51,768 nt of DNA from UBA3774 sp045600025 (GTDB lineage: Bacteria > Bacillota > Clostridia > Lachnospirales > Lachnospiraceae): positions 1 through 51,768 of the forward strand of contig JAZRXC010000025.1 of the NCBI GenBank assembly GCA_045600025.1. The letters are read 5' to 3'. Shown here piece by piece: positions 25,430 through 33,540 of this stretch. Numbering within the stretch: position 1 is the first letter of the stretch; the number at the start of each line of letters is the position of its first letter. Position numbers and translations under genes: made by a program. The notes under the pieces were generated by a model, which worked only from the letters and a program-made list of their open reading frames with translations, was not told the origin of the DNA and did not search any database.

Positions 25430-26402
25430 AATTACAGCCATCTGTCTTGTGACAATGATATTTTCGGGGTGTTCATTAATTAGTAATGTTCAATCTGATA
25501 ACAATAATAAGACAATTTTACAGATAGGTGAGCTACAGATTAAACAGAATGAAGTGCTTCCGCTTATCATTGGTCAAGTTGATGTGTTCAAAGAGTCTTT
25601 CGGCGGAAATCTGTTTGATTCTGCAATTGATAATTATAGTATATCCGACACTATATATAACAGATTAAAGAGCCGTACCGCGCTTGTTTTTACTGCGGCA
25701 TCGTATGCACAGGCATGCGGGTATACCTTAACGCAAGAAGATTCCGATTCCGTTTTATCCGCTGCCGAAGATTTTATCGAAAGTATTAATAGTGATTCTC
25801 TCGATTTATCTCAATCAAGTCTTGAAATGTTATATGAGAAATATCGCCTTGCCGAGCTCGGTTATTATGGGAATATTAATTCTCAAAATATTGAGATAAG
25901 CGAAGATGACGGCAGAGTTGTCAAATACGGTACTATCAGTATATATCGCCTAACAGATGCAAATGCTTCATATCAAAAGGCTGTGCAGGCAAAATACGAT
26001 CTTGCGGACGGTAAAGATTTTGCAACTGTCGCTGCTCAGTTTTCAGATACTCCTGTAATAGAGTTATATGCAGCAAGAGGCGAAACCTCTCCTGATACTG
26101 AGAAGATTATTTTCTCACTTGCGTCCGGTGAGAACAGTGATATATATGCAACCGATACAGCTTATTGCATTACGCATTGCTATTCATCAAAAGACCCGGC
26201 GCTCTCTGATGCAAAACGAAATCAATTACTTCAGGAAAGAATAAGTGCTTCTTATATTCAGGAATTAAAAGCCTATCTTGCGGATAATCCCTTGGTATGG
26301 AATGATGAAGCGTGGGATGAGCTACTTGTTGATATTGAACAATATAATATCGGTGTAAACTTTTACAAGATATACAAGAAGTACTTTACGGAGTTAGCAT
26401 GA
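25410..26402 (+). CDS. Parvulin/SurA-like peptidyl-prolyl isomerase lipoprotein
   Basis: The 330-residue protein has a lipoprotein signal ending FSGC (about residues 15-18 from this ATG) and an alpha-helical chaperone-like N-terminal half. A region around YDLADGKDFATVAAQFSD matches the shape of parvulin-type PpiC domains. It would sit outside the membrane as a secretion foldase, like PrsA. The canonical parvulin His and glycine motifs are weak, so it may be chaperone only. No good ribosome binding site precedes the ATG, which lies inside the end of the HAD gene, so coupled translation is likely. It overlaps ung by ATGA. Confidence 0.72.
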   Translation: MRNTIIKITAICLVTMIFSGCSLISNVQSDNNNKTILQIGELQIKQNEVLPLIIGQVDVFKESFGGNLFDSAIDNYSISDTIYNRLKSRTALVFTAASYAQACGYTLTQEDSDSVLSAAEDFIESINSDSLDLSQSSLEMLYEKYRLAELGYYGNINSQNIEISEDDGRVVKYGTISIYRLTDANASYQKAVQAKYDLADGKDFATVAAQFSDTPVIELYAARGETSPDTEKIIFSLASGENSDIYATDTAYCITHCYSSKDPALSDAKRNQLLQERISASYIQELKAYLADNPLVWNDEAWDELLVDIEQYNIGVNFYKIYKKYFTELA

Positions 26403-27064
26403 GTGCAATTGCAAATGATTGGCTAAAGCCTCTTAAGCCGGAGTTTTCAAAACCATATTACAGAGCGTTATATAACAAAGTAAAAGAAGAGTATTCCAAC
26501 ACTTTGGTTTATCCTCCGTCAGATAAGATATTTACTGCTTTTGAACTCACTCCTTTGAAAAAAGTAAAGGTTGTAATAATAGGTCAGGATCCATACCACG
26601 GACCCGGACAGGCAATGGGGTTATGCTTTTCCGTTCCTTCGGGTATAGATGTACCGCCATCGCTGAAAAATATATACACTGAATTAAAAGATGACATTGG
26701 GTGTTCTATACCTGATTCCGGCGATTTAACAAAATGGGCTAATCAAGGTGTATTACTTCTTAATACCGTTCTTACAGTAAGAGCTCATAGCCCTCAGTCT
26801 CATGCGGGGATCGGTTGGGAACAATTTACCGATGAGGTAATAAACATATTAAATATACAGAACAGACCGATTGTGTTTCTGCTTTGGGGTGCGCCTGCCG
26901 CAAGAAAAGCGCAGATGCTGACTAACCCGAATCATTTGATTCTTACTGCGCCGCATCCGAGTCCTTTATCGGCATATCGCGGATTTTTCGGATGTAAGCA
27001 CTTCTCAAAAACAAATGATTTTCTTACCTCTCACGGCGAGACACCGATAGATTGGCAGATTTAA
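26399..27064 (+). CDS. ung: Uracil-DNA glycosylase (family 1)
   Basis: The 221-residue repair enzyme removes uracil from DNA. It has the water-activating motif GQDPYHGPGQA with the catalytic Asp, the LLLNTVLTV uracil-recognition region, and the HPSPLSA intercalation loop followed by GFFGCKHFS. Length and motifs are normal. It starts in an ATGA overlap with the parvulin-like gene. Confidence 0.97.
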   Translation: MSAIANDWLKPLKPEFSKPYYRALYNKVKEEYSNTLVYPPSDKIFTAFELTPLKKVKVVIIGQDPYHGPGQAMGLCFSVPSGIDVPPSLKNIYTELKDDIGCSIPDSGDLTKWANQGVLLLNTVLTVRAHSPQSHAGIGWEQFTDEVINILNIQNRPIVFLLWGAPAARKAQMLTNPNHLILTAPHPSPLSAYRGFFGCKHFSKTNDFLTSHGETPIDWQI

Positions 27065-27074
27065 AGGAAAGATT

Positions 27075-28463
27075 ATGAATTTTATTTTATTTATACAAGT
27101 TCTGTTTTACGGAATACTGGAAGGCATTACGGAGTGGCTTCCTATAAGCAGTACCGGACATCTTATATTGTTCGAAAGCTTTTGGGCAATGGATTTCTCT
27201 GCGGATTTCTTAAGCGTATTCAGAGTCGTAATTCAGCTCGGAGCCGCCCTTGCCGTTCTTGTCAAATTTTTCAAAAGACTCAATCCCTTCCGCAAAGGTA
27301 TCAGCGATAAGAAAAAGGCCGGCATCTACCATAACTGGATAAATATAATCGTTGCCTGCATCCCTGCAGGAATCGCAGGATTGTTATTGGACGATTTCCT
27401 TGATGAGCACCTGTACATATGGCAGGTTGTAGCTGCTATGCTGATTTTCTATGGTTTTATATTCATTGTCGTAGAAAGCGCCAATAAAAATAAACCATTT
27501 AAATACCGAACAATGGAAGAGATACCTGTCTCTGTTGCTTTGTTTATCGGAGTATTTCAGATTCTCTCTCTTGTTCCCGGTACGTCCAGAAGCGGTGTTA
27601 CTATAATTGCAGCACTCATATTCGGTGCTTCAAGAGTTGCAGCTGCAGACTTTTCTTTCTGTCTTGCGCTCCCGATTATGTGTGGCGCAAGTTTTCTGAA
27701 GATCGTTAAGCACGGTTTAAACTTTTCAACAAAAGAGCTGCTGTTTCTGCTTTTCGGCATGCTGGTTGCTTATATCACTTCGATGATTGTAATCAAATTC
27801 CTTGTTTCTTTCATCAAAAAATACGATTACAAAATATTCGGGTACTATCGCATATTACTCGGTGTGATTATTATAATTATAGCTTTGATTTTCCCGTCTC
27901 TTTTACCGAACGGAGAGGGCACTGTAAGAAATCGTTTCGGTTTCCCGGAATATGTTACGGAAGATTACATAAAAGTAAATCCTTATTCCAGACCTGCAAT
28001 TCCTTTGCTTAAGGTAAATGATATCGTAATACATTATGTCGGGAACCCCGGCACGAGCGCAGAAAGTAATCGTAGCTACTTCAATTCTCTTCAAGCAGGA
28101 AATACAAGCACCTATGCCAGCAGTAATTTCATAGTCGGACTTGACGGTGAGGTACTGGCTGTTGTTCCGATTGATGAAGTTGCTTACTGTTCAAACAGCA
28201 GGAATTCCGATACGATTTCCATCGAAGTTTGTCATCCTGATGAATCCGGTAAATTTAATGACAAAACATATGAATCAGTCGTTAAGCTTACCGCTTGGCT
28301 AATAAACTATTACAATCTAGACGTTTCTCATGTAATCAGGCACTATGATATAACAGGTAAATTATGCCCGCTGTATTATGTTGAGCATGAGGATGCATGG
28401 AATACATTTCTTTCAGATGTTGCCGCTGAATTAGAGCCGGCAGAAGAAGAGGAGGCATCATGA
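27075..28463 (+). CDS. uppP: Undecaprenyl-diphosphatase UppP fused to an Amidase_2 domain
   Basis: A single 462-residue frame joins two cell-wall enzymes. Residues 1 to about 280 form a polytopic UppP/BacA phosphatase that recycles undecaprenyl diphosphate, with EGITEWLPISSTGHL and PGTSRSGVT. Residues about 295-455 form a soluble amidase of the T7-lysozyme/PGRP fold (N-acetylmuramoyl-L-alanine amidase). Zinc ligands H320 (VIHYVGNPG), H423 and C431 (HYDITGKLC) keep the spacing of T7 lysozyme His122/Cys130. No stop or frameshift separates them. UppP proteins normally end near residue 275. An AAAGGAAAG site precedes the ATG. If the C-terminus is outside the cell, the protein couples carrier recycling to wall cleavage. 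Confidence 0.9.
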   Translation: MNFILFIQVLFYGILEGITEWLPISSTGHLILFESFWAMDFSADFLSVFRVVIQLGAALAVLVKFFKRLNPFRKGISDKKKAGIYHNWINIIVACIPAGIAGLLLDDFLDEHLYIWQVVAAMLIFYGFIFIVVESANKNKPFKYRTMEEIPVSVALFIGVFQILSLVPGTSRSGVTIIAALIFGASRVAAADFSFCLALPIMCGASFLKIVKHGLNFSTKELLFLLFGMLVAYITSMIVIKFLVSFIKKYDYKIFGYYRILLGVIIIIIALIFPSLLPNGEGTVRNRFGFPEYVTEDYIKVNPYSRPAIPLLKVNDIVIHYVGNPGTSAESNRSYFNSLQAGNTSTYASSNFIVGLDGEVLAVVPIDEVAYCSNSRNSDTISIEVCHPDESGKFNDKTYESVVKLTAWLINYYNLDVSHVIRHYDITGKLCPLYYVEHEDAWNTFLSDVAAELEPAEEEEAS

Positions 28464-29731
28464 AATTTAATTTCGATAAAAAATATTTTTATATCGGTTT
28501 GACTGCATTCCTGACATTTGCAGCCTGCCTTCTTCTTTATACAAGCTTAAAGGGCAGTGACGGAATATTTTCGGTATTTGAAAAAATAGGAAATGTTTTG
28601 TCTCCGATTATTTTAGGATTCGTTTTTGCTTATATAATGAACCCTCTGCTTAAAGTGTTTGAAAAGAAAGTATTCGGAAAACTATCTTTAAAGATATTCA
28701 AAGGTGAAAAAAAGAAAGCCTCTAAACTGGCGAGACTCCTTGGCGTTGTTTGTACACTCATCAGTACGCTCGCAATTTTGACTGCAATCCTTTGGCTGGT
28801 TATCCCCAGACTGTACGAAAGCGTTGTAACGATTGCCGCAAATCTGTCAACATATAATGAAAGTGCGCAGAAAGCTATTAATAATCTATTTAAAGAATCA
28901 CCGGATACGCTTGCTTTTATATTAAATGTATACAATAACATAGCCGATAAGTTCAGCGAATGGATAAATACTGACCTTTTACATAGCCTGGGCGATATGG
29001 TAAATGTTCTCTTTAGCGGTCTTTATGATGTTGCAATAGGTTTCATAAATGTAATCATAGGAATTATTATTTCTGTATATGTATTATTTGAAAAAGAACA
29101 CTTCTCTGCTCAGTGCAAAAAAATTCTGTATTCAATTTTAAGCACCAGGAAGGCATCCACAACTTTGCATGCAGTAAAGAAAATTAATCGTGCATTTACA
29201 GATTTCTATACAGGTAAAGTAATAGATTCGCTCATATTCGGCGTAATTTGCTACATTGTACTTCTCATATTCGGCATTCCTTACAAGGAATTTGTAGCTG
29301 TTATTATTGCTATTACTAATATAATTCCTTTCTTCGGACCTTTTATCGGTGCTATCCCCAGTGGAATACTGATACTTATGGTAGATCCGATTAAATGCCT
29401 TGAATTCGTAATAATAATCATAATTCTTCAACAGTTTGACGGAAATATTCTTGCTCCTAAGATTCTCGGCGACAAAACCGGTCTGCCCGGATTCTGGGTA
29501 TTATGCATACTACTTATTTTCAGCGGTTTCTTCGGATTTATCGGTATGCTTGTTGCAATACCGCTATTCTCGGTTATTTATATGTTTATTAAAGATTGGG
29601 TAAGAAGACGACTGATTAAAAAGAAATTGCCCGCTTCAACATCGGAATTTATGACTATTTCTTACATTGATCCCGAGACGAACATACCCGTTATTAAGCA
29701 TGAATTTTCCGAACAGGAAAATGATAAATAA
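28460..29731 (+). CDS. AI-2E family transporter
   Basis: The 423-residue membrane protein has about eight helices with a central amphipathic region, and the family segments SPIILGFVFAYIMNPL near the start, FGIPYKEFVAVIIAITNIIP, FFGPFIGAIPSG and QQFDGNILAPKILGDKTGL. Proteins of this family (TqsA, YtvI, YdiK-like) export small molecules or act in Na+ or H+ exchange, and very few have been assayed. The start overlaps the UppP-amidase stop by ATGA, closing the long operon that began at fmt. No clear terminator follows. Confidence 0.92.
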   Translation: MKFNFDKKYFYIGLTAFLTFAACLLLYTSLKGSDGIFSVFEKIGNVLSPIILGFVFAYIMNPLLKVFEKKVFGKLSLKIFKGEKKKASKLARLLGVVCTLISTLAILTAILWLVIPRLYESVVTIAANLSTYNESAQKAINNLFKESPDTLAFILNVYNNIADKFSEWINTDLLHSLGDMVNVLFSGLYDVAIGFINVIIGIIISVYVLFEKEHFSAQCKKILYSILSTRKASTTLHAVKKINRAFTDFYTGKVIDSLIFGVICYIVLLIFGIPYKEFVAVIIAITNIIPFFGPFIGAIPSGILILMVDPIKCLEFVIIIIILQQFDGNILAPKILGDKTGLPGFWVLCILLIFSGFFGFIGMLVAIPLFSVIYMFIKDWVRRRLIKKKLPASTSEFMTISYIDPETNIPVIKHEFSEQENDK

Positions 29732-29767
29732 TTATATTCAGTAATAAAATATTTCTGCATTTTCTAT

Positions 29768-29795
29768 TTGATTTATTTATAATTACTGTTATAAT
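29768..29795 (+). promoter_or_regulatory. Promoter of the isomerase/aldehyde dehydrogenase/lyase module
   Basis: TTGATT (29768-29773), a 16-base spacer and an extended -10 TGTTATAAT (29787-29795) precede the isomerase gene by about 50 bases. The combination of -35 and extended -10 suggests a strong promoter. Confidence 0.75.
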
Positions 29796-29811
29796 AAAGA
29801 CATATTATGAT

Positions 29812-29830
29812 GAATATCAGAGAGATATTC
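29812..29830 (+). other. 5' leader hairpin before the isomerase ribosome binding site
   Basis: GAATATC (29812-29818), a 5-base loop and GATATTC (29824-29830) form a hairpin about 10 bases into the predicted mRNA and 4 bases before AGGAGG (29835-29840). It could stabilise the 5' end or tune translation. Confidence 0.55.
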
Positions 29831-29845
29831 TATTAGGAGGTAAAT

Positions 29846-30685
29846 ATGGCAAGAAAGTTTTCATTAGCTTATCTTACAATTCCCGGAACTGATCCCATGG
29901 AACAGATTCGAATTGCAAAGGAAACAGGCTACGATTTCGTAAGCCTTCGTACAATTCCTATGCATCTTCCCGGTGAGCCTGAATTCCTGCTTGATAAGGA
30001 TCCGGCTCTTTTTGAGGCAGTAAAAAATGCCCTTAAGGAATATGATATGCCAGTTATGGATATCGAACTTGCACGTGTACGCAAGGACCTTGATATCGAG
30101 GAGTACAAGCCTGCATTTGAAGCAGCAGCTAAGCTTGGCGCTACAGATGTTCTCGGTTCTATCTGGACTCGTGATAAGGCATGGTATGTAGAAAAAGCAG
30201 GTCTCATTGCTGATTATGCTAAAGAATTCGGTCTTAAGTATAACATTGAGTTCCTTCCTTGGGCAGGTGTTCGTAACCTCCAGGAGGACATTACTCTCAT
30301 TGATGAATTAGCCCGCGACAACGTATATGTAATGGTTGATACACTTCATGCAGGCCGTGCAGGTGTTACAGGCGCGGAACTCGCTCGTACACCTGAAAAG
30401 TATTTCGGCTTCATTCATCTTTGTGATGGTCCTGCCGGCCCTGATGGAGATGTTGTTCTTGATAACATTAAAGATGACCTTATGCTCTACACAGCTCGTG
30501 AAGCACGTTACTATGTAGGCGAAGGTGATATTGATATCGCAAGCATGATTAAAGGCATGCCTGAGCGTCCCCTTTCAATCGAGCTGCCTAACCTCAAGGA
30601 GATGGAAGTTCGCGGAGCTCAGGGACATGCACAGCGTTGCCTTGATGCTGCTAAGGAATACTTCGCAGCTAATGGTATTGAATAA
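29846..30685 (+). CDS. TIM-barrel sugar (phosphate) isomerase/epimerase family protein
   Basis: The 279-residue protein has the xylose-isomerase-like TIM barrel, with candidate metal ligands in NIEFLPW (Glu), MVDTLHAGR (Asp, His), FIHLCDGP (His, Asp) and SIELPN (Glu). Relatives include hydroxypyruvate isomerase, IolE/IolI and 3-ketose epimerases, so the exact reaction is open. It is the first gene of a module with an acylating aldehyde dehydrogenase and an HMG-CoA-lyase-like enzyme. Codon choice is of the highly expressed type. A strong AGGAGG site precedes the ATG. Confidence 0.82.
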   Translation: MARKFSLAYLTIPGTDPMEQIRIAKETGYDFVSLRTIPMHLPGEPEFLLDKDPALFEAVKNALKEYDMPVMDIELARVRKDLDIEEYKPAFEAAAKLGATDVLGSIWTRDKAWYVEKAGLIADYAKEFGLKYNIEFLPWAGVRNLQEDITLIDELARDNVYVMVDTLHAGRAGVTGAELARTPEKYFGFIHLCDGPAGPDGDVVLDNIKDDLMLYTAREARYYVGEGDIDIASMIKGMPERPLSIELPNLKEMEVRGAQGHAQRCLDAAKEYFAANGIE

Positions 30686-30721
30686 TTAGTATCATATAAT
30701 TCCACAGGAGGAAGTTGTAAT

Positions 30722-32263
30722 ATGAGTAGAATGGTAGATATGAAAGAAATCTACGAAGTTAAAGGTCTGACACAGGAACAGATCGATGACATCGAGACTT
30801 GTTTCGCAAAAGCTGACAAAGCTCAGCTTGAGTTTGAGACATGGAGTGAAGAGGACATCAACCGCACTATCCGTTCAATCGCACAGAAGGTTGCTAACTC
30901 TAAGACTTTCCATGAGCTCGTTGAACTTGGTATCAAAGAGAGCCGTTTTGGTGATCCCATCAGCCGTGAGAACAAGCGTTTCAAGATTCGCGGTATTCTC
31001 CGTGATTGCCTTCGTCAGAAGAGCACAGGTATCATTGATGAGCTCCCCGAGCGCAAGATTAAGATTTATGCAAAGCCCGTAGGTGTTATTGCCTGCGTTA
31101 TCCCTGCAACAAATCCTGACCTTACACCCGCAGGAAATGCTATTTATGCAATCAAGGCTCGTAACGCCATCATTTTCAGCCCCCATCCCCGTACAGCAGG
31201 CACTTCTTACAAGACTTGCCAGCTTATGAGAGAGGGTCTTGAGAGAGTTGGTGCTCCTGCTGACCTTGTACAGTGTCTCGGCGGCGGTCTCGGTGAGGAC
31301 GGAAAGCCGAAGATTAAGATCAATCGTCAGATGTCAGAAGCTCTGATGTCAAAGTGCGATCTCGTTATTGCTACCGGTGGACAGGGTGTTGTTCGTCGTT
31401 CTTATTCATCAGGTACTCCCGCTTACGGTGTAGGCGCAGGTAATGCTACCATGATTTGGGATGAAACAGCTATCCGGGATCTTCATCATGCAGCTGATAA
31501 CACAATGCGTTCAAAGACCTCTGACTTCGGTTCAGGTTGCTCAGCTGATGGTAACGTTATTATCCATGAGAGCATTTGGGACGCAGCTCTTGCAGAGCTT
31601 CAGGCAGTAGGCGGATACCTTATGTCAGAAGAAGAGCAGGATAAGATGCAGCATGCTATGTGGGATGAAGAAATGCATCGTATCTCTGATACCGTTGCTC
31701 TTTCAGCAGCAGATATGGCTAAGTTCGCAGGCTTCGAGATTCCTGCTGACAAGCGCTTCCTGATTGCTTCACACGGCACCGGCGTATATGAGAAGGGTGT
31801 TGAAGGTATTTGGGCTCGTGAGAAGCTTTCTACAGTTCTTGCAGTTCATAAATACTGCGGCGAATTCCAGAATGCTATCGACGCTATCATGACAATTCAT
31901 AACAATTGCGGTGGTAAGGGCCATTCAGTTGGTATCTTCTCATTTGATGAGGACCATATCCATCGTCTTGCTATGGTCGCAAGAGTTGGTCGTATCATGG
32001 TTCGTCAGCCTCAGTCAAAGGCTAATTCCGGTTCTATGAACAATGGTATGCCTATGACTTCTTCAATCGGCTGCGGCACATGGGGCGGCAACGCTACTTC
32101 TGAGAACGTTCATCTTCATCATTACATGAACACCACTTGGGTTTCATGGGAGTATGAGAATCCTGATTGGCAGGAAGATGCAGAGCTCTTTGGTGAGTTC
32201 TATGATCCTGAACTTGAGAAGGTTCAGTACACTGCTTACAATTCAAACGACGCTCTTAAGTAA
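30722..32263 (+). CDS. CoA-acylating aldehyde dehydrogenase, SauS-like
   Basis: The 513-residue NAD(P)-dependent enzyme should oxidise an aldehyde to an acyl-CoA. Visible motifs are IPATNPDLTPAGNAIYAIK and RNAIIFSPHPRT (nucleotide and CoA binding, typical of acylating types), GVGAGNA, and the catalytic cysteine C273 in DFGSGCSADGN. The C-terminal NTTWVSWEYENPDW region recalls sulfoacetaldehyde dehydrogenase (SauS) more than AdhE/EutE. No sulfonate genes are nearby, so the substrate remains unknown. Codon bias is very strong, indicating an abundant enzyme. An AGGAGG site precedes the gene, and a terminator-like hairpin separates it from the lyase. Confidence 0.85.
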   Translation: MSRMVDMKEIYEVKGLTQEQIDDIETCFAKADKAQLEFETWSEEDINRTIRSIAQKVANSKTFHELVELGIKESRFGDPISRENKRFKIRGILRDCLRQKSTGIIDELPERKIKIYAKPVGVIACVIPATNPDLTPAGNAIYAIKARNAIIFSPHPRTAGTSYKTCQLMREGLERVGAPADLVQCLGGGLGEDGKPKIKINRQMSEALMSKCDLVIATGGQGVVRRSYSSGTPAYGVGAGNATMIWDETAIRDLHHAADNTMRSKTSDFGSGCSADGNVIIHESIWDAALAELQAVGGYLMSEEEQDKMQHAMWDEEMHRISDTVALSAADMAKFAGFEIPADKRFLIASHGTGVYEKGVEGIWAREKLSTVLAVHKYCGEFQNAIDAIMTIHNNCGGKGHSVGIFSFDEDHIHRLAMVARVGRIMVRQPQSKANSGSMNNGMPMTSSIGCGTWGGNATSENVHLHHYMNTTWVSWEYENPDWQEDAELFGEFYDPELEKVQYTAYNSNDALK

Positions 32264-32272
32264 TTGATTATT

Positions 32273-32310
32273 TAAGGCCCCGCTGCATATGCTGTGGCGG
32301 GGCTTATTTT
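32273..32310 (+). terminator. Internal terminator/attenuator between dehydrogenase and lyase genes
   Basis: The arms TAAGGCCCCGC (32273-32283, one bulged G) and GCGGGGCTTA (32297-32306) form a GC-rich stem followed by TTTT (32307-32310). The lyase ribosome binding site begins 7 bases later and no promoter is visible between, so the lyase is probably expressed by read-through. Confidence 0.75.
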
Positions 32311-32329
32311 AAGATTGGAGGACATTAAT

Positions 32330-33406
32330 ATGTCATTAGAGTTAGTTAAGAATGCCCGCATATGTGAAGTCGGACTTCGTGACGGACTTCAGAATGAAAA
32401 AGCTATTGCTTTTGATGAAGCAGGCGTTCCGAAGCGCGACAAAGCCGGCAATTTTATTTATAAGGACGCTGTTGATGAGCAGGGCAATCCTGTACTTTCT
32501 CCCAGCGGCAAGGCCGTTAAGGCTCCTTTTGTTCTTACAGTTGATCAGAAGGTAGAACTTATCTCAGATATGATTGATGCCGGCTTCAAGGTAATAGAAG
32601 TTGGGTCATTTGTTCACCCCGTTAAAGTACCGCAGATGGCAAATACTGATGAAGTATTCAAGGCCATCCTTGCTAAAGGAGTTCCGGACGATGTTGAGCT
32701 TCGTGCGCTTATTCCCAATGTTCGCGGCGTTGATCGTGCAATTGAGTGCGGCTGCAAGAAGGTTAAGCTCAATGTTTCCGCTTCTAAAGGACACAACATT
32801 GCCAACCTTAACCGTACACCCGCCGAGTCTGTTGCAGGCTTCAAGGAATGCGTAGATAAGGCTCATGACAATGGTATTGATATATCCGGTTCCATTTCCA
32901 TGGCTTTCGGTTCCCCTTGGGATCATGACGGACTTCCCGTATCAGACGTTAAGGAAATTATCGAGGCTTACCTCAATGTAGGTATTACCGAAATTTCACT
33001 TTCAGATGCTTCCGGTATGGCATATCCCACACAGGTATATGACATCTGCACAGAGGTTAAGAAGGACTACCCCGAAGCTACCTGGTGGCTGCATTTCCAC
33101 AATACCCGTGGTCTTGCAATAGCTAATATCTTTGCAGGTATGCAGGCAGGTTTCTATCAGTTTGATTCCTCATTTGCAGGCGTAGGCGGATGTAACTTCA
33201 TCCCCAATGCAACTGGTAACGTTGCGACAGAAGATGTAATACACGCGCTTTCAGAGATGAATGTAAATACCGGTATTGATCTTCATAAGAGTATTGCTAT
33301 TAGTAAAAAGGTTGTATCTATGCTTGAGCATGATACCGACAGCTACGTACTCAAGGCCGGCGCAACCAAGGATCTTAAATTTGAACTTCCTAAGAAGCAG
33401 GCCTAA
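32330..33406 (+). CDS. HMG-CoA-lyase-like enzyme (HMGL family) with an N-terminal insertion
   Basis: The 358-residue TIM-barrel lyase starts at ATG 32330, seven bases after GGAGGA; an in-frame GTG at 32294 lies inside the terminator hairpin and is rejected. It keeps the HMG-CoA lyase core: EVGLRDGLQNE (residues 13-23, metal Asp18 and catalytic Arg17), HFHNTRG with the metal His pair, and GGCNFIPNATGN with catalytic Cys288. The last motif differs from the usual GGCPYAxGASGN, and about 40 residues are inserted after position 24, so the substrate may not be HMG-CoA. Codon bias is strong. It may cleave a branched hydroxyacyl-CoA or a related acid. Confidence 0.85.
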   Translation: MSLELVKNARICEVGLRDGLQNEKAIAFDEAGVPKRDKAGNFIYKDAVDEQGNPVLSPSGKAVKAPFVLTVDQKVELISDMIDAGFKVIEVGSFVHPVKVPQMANTDEVFKAILAKGVPDDVELRALIPNVRGVDRAIECGCKKVKLNVSASKGHNIANLNRTPAESVAGFKECVDKAHDNGIDISGSISMAFGSPWDHDGLPVSDVKEIIEAYLNVGITEISLSDASGMAYPTQVYDICTEVKKDYPEATWWLHFHNTRGLAIANIFAGMQAGFYQFDSSFAGVGGCNFIPNATGNVATEDVIHALSEMNVNTGIDLHKSIAISKKVVSMLEHDTDSYVLKAGATKDLKFELPKKQA

Positions 33407-33420
33407 TTTAAAACTTTTTC

Positions 33421-33446
33421 AGGAGCGTGGTTGCCACGCTCCTTTG
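33421..33446 (+). terminator. Terminator after the HMGL-like gene
   Basis: AGGAGCGTGG (33421-33430) and CCACGCTCCT (33434-33443) pair fully around a 3-base loop, followed by a short T run. Confidence 0.8.
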
Positions 33447-33495
33447 CTGCTAACCCCGGCGCTGCTAATCCGCAGTAATATTTGTCATAACAATT

Positions 33496-33523
33496 AAGGA
33501 GGCCCGTCAGGACCTCCTTTTAC
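33496..33523. terminator. Second hairpin between convergent HMGL-like and coaX genes
   Basis: AAGGAGG (33496-33502) and CCTCCTT (33513-33519) form a stem with an inner CC/GG pairing; T bases follow on the plus strand and an AT-rich run on the reverse strand. It can end transcription from either side. Confidence 0.7.
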
Positions 33524-33540
33524 TATGCCATAGCTCTTTA

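Noticed and set aside
30722..32263. Assignment as a taurine/isethionate sulfoacetaldehyde dehydrogenase
   Set aside because: The C-terminal motif is SauS-like, but no sulfonate lyase, transporter or regulator is nearby, so the substrate was left open.
32294..32329. GTG start for the HMGL-like enzyme
   Set aside because: It lies within the terminator hairpin and has no ribosome binding site, whereas ATG 32330 has GGAGGA at good spacing.
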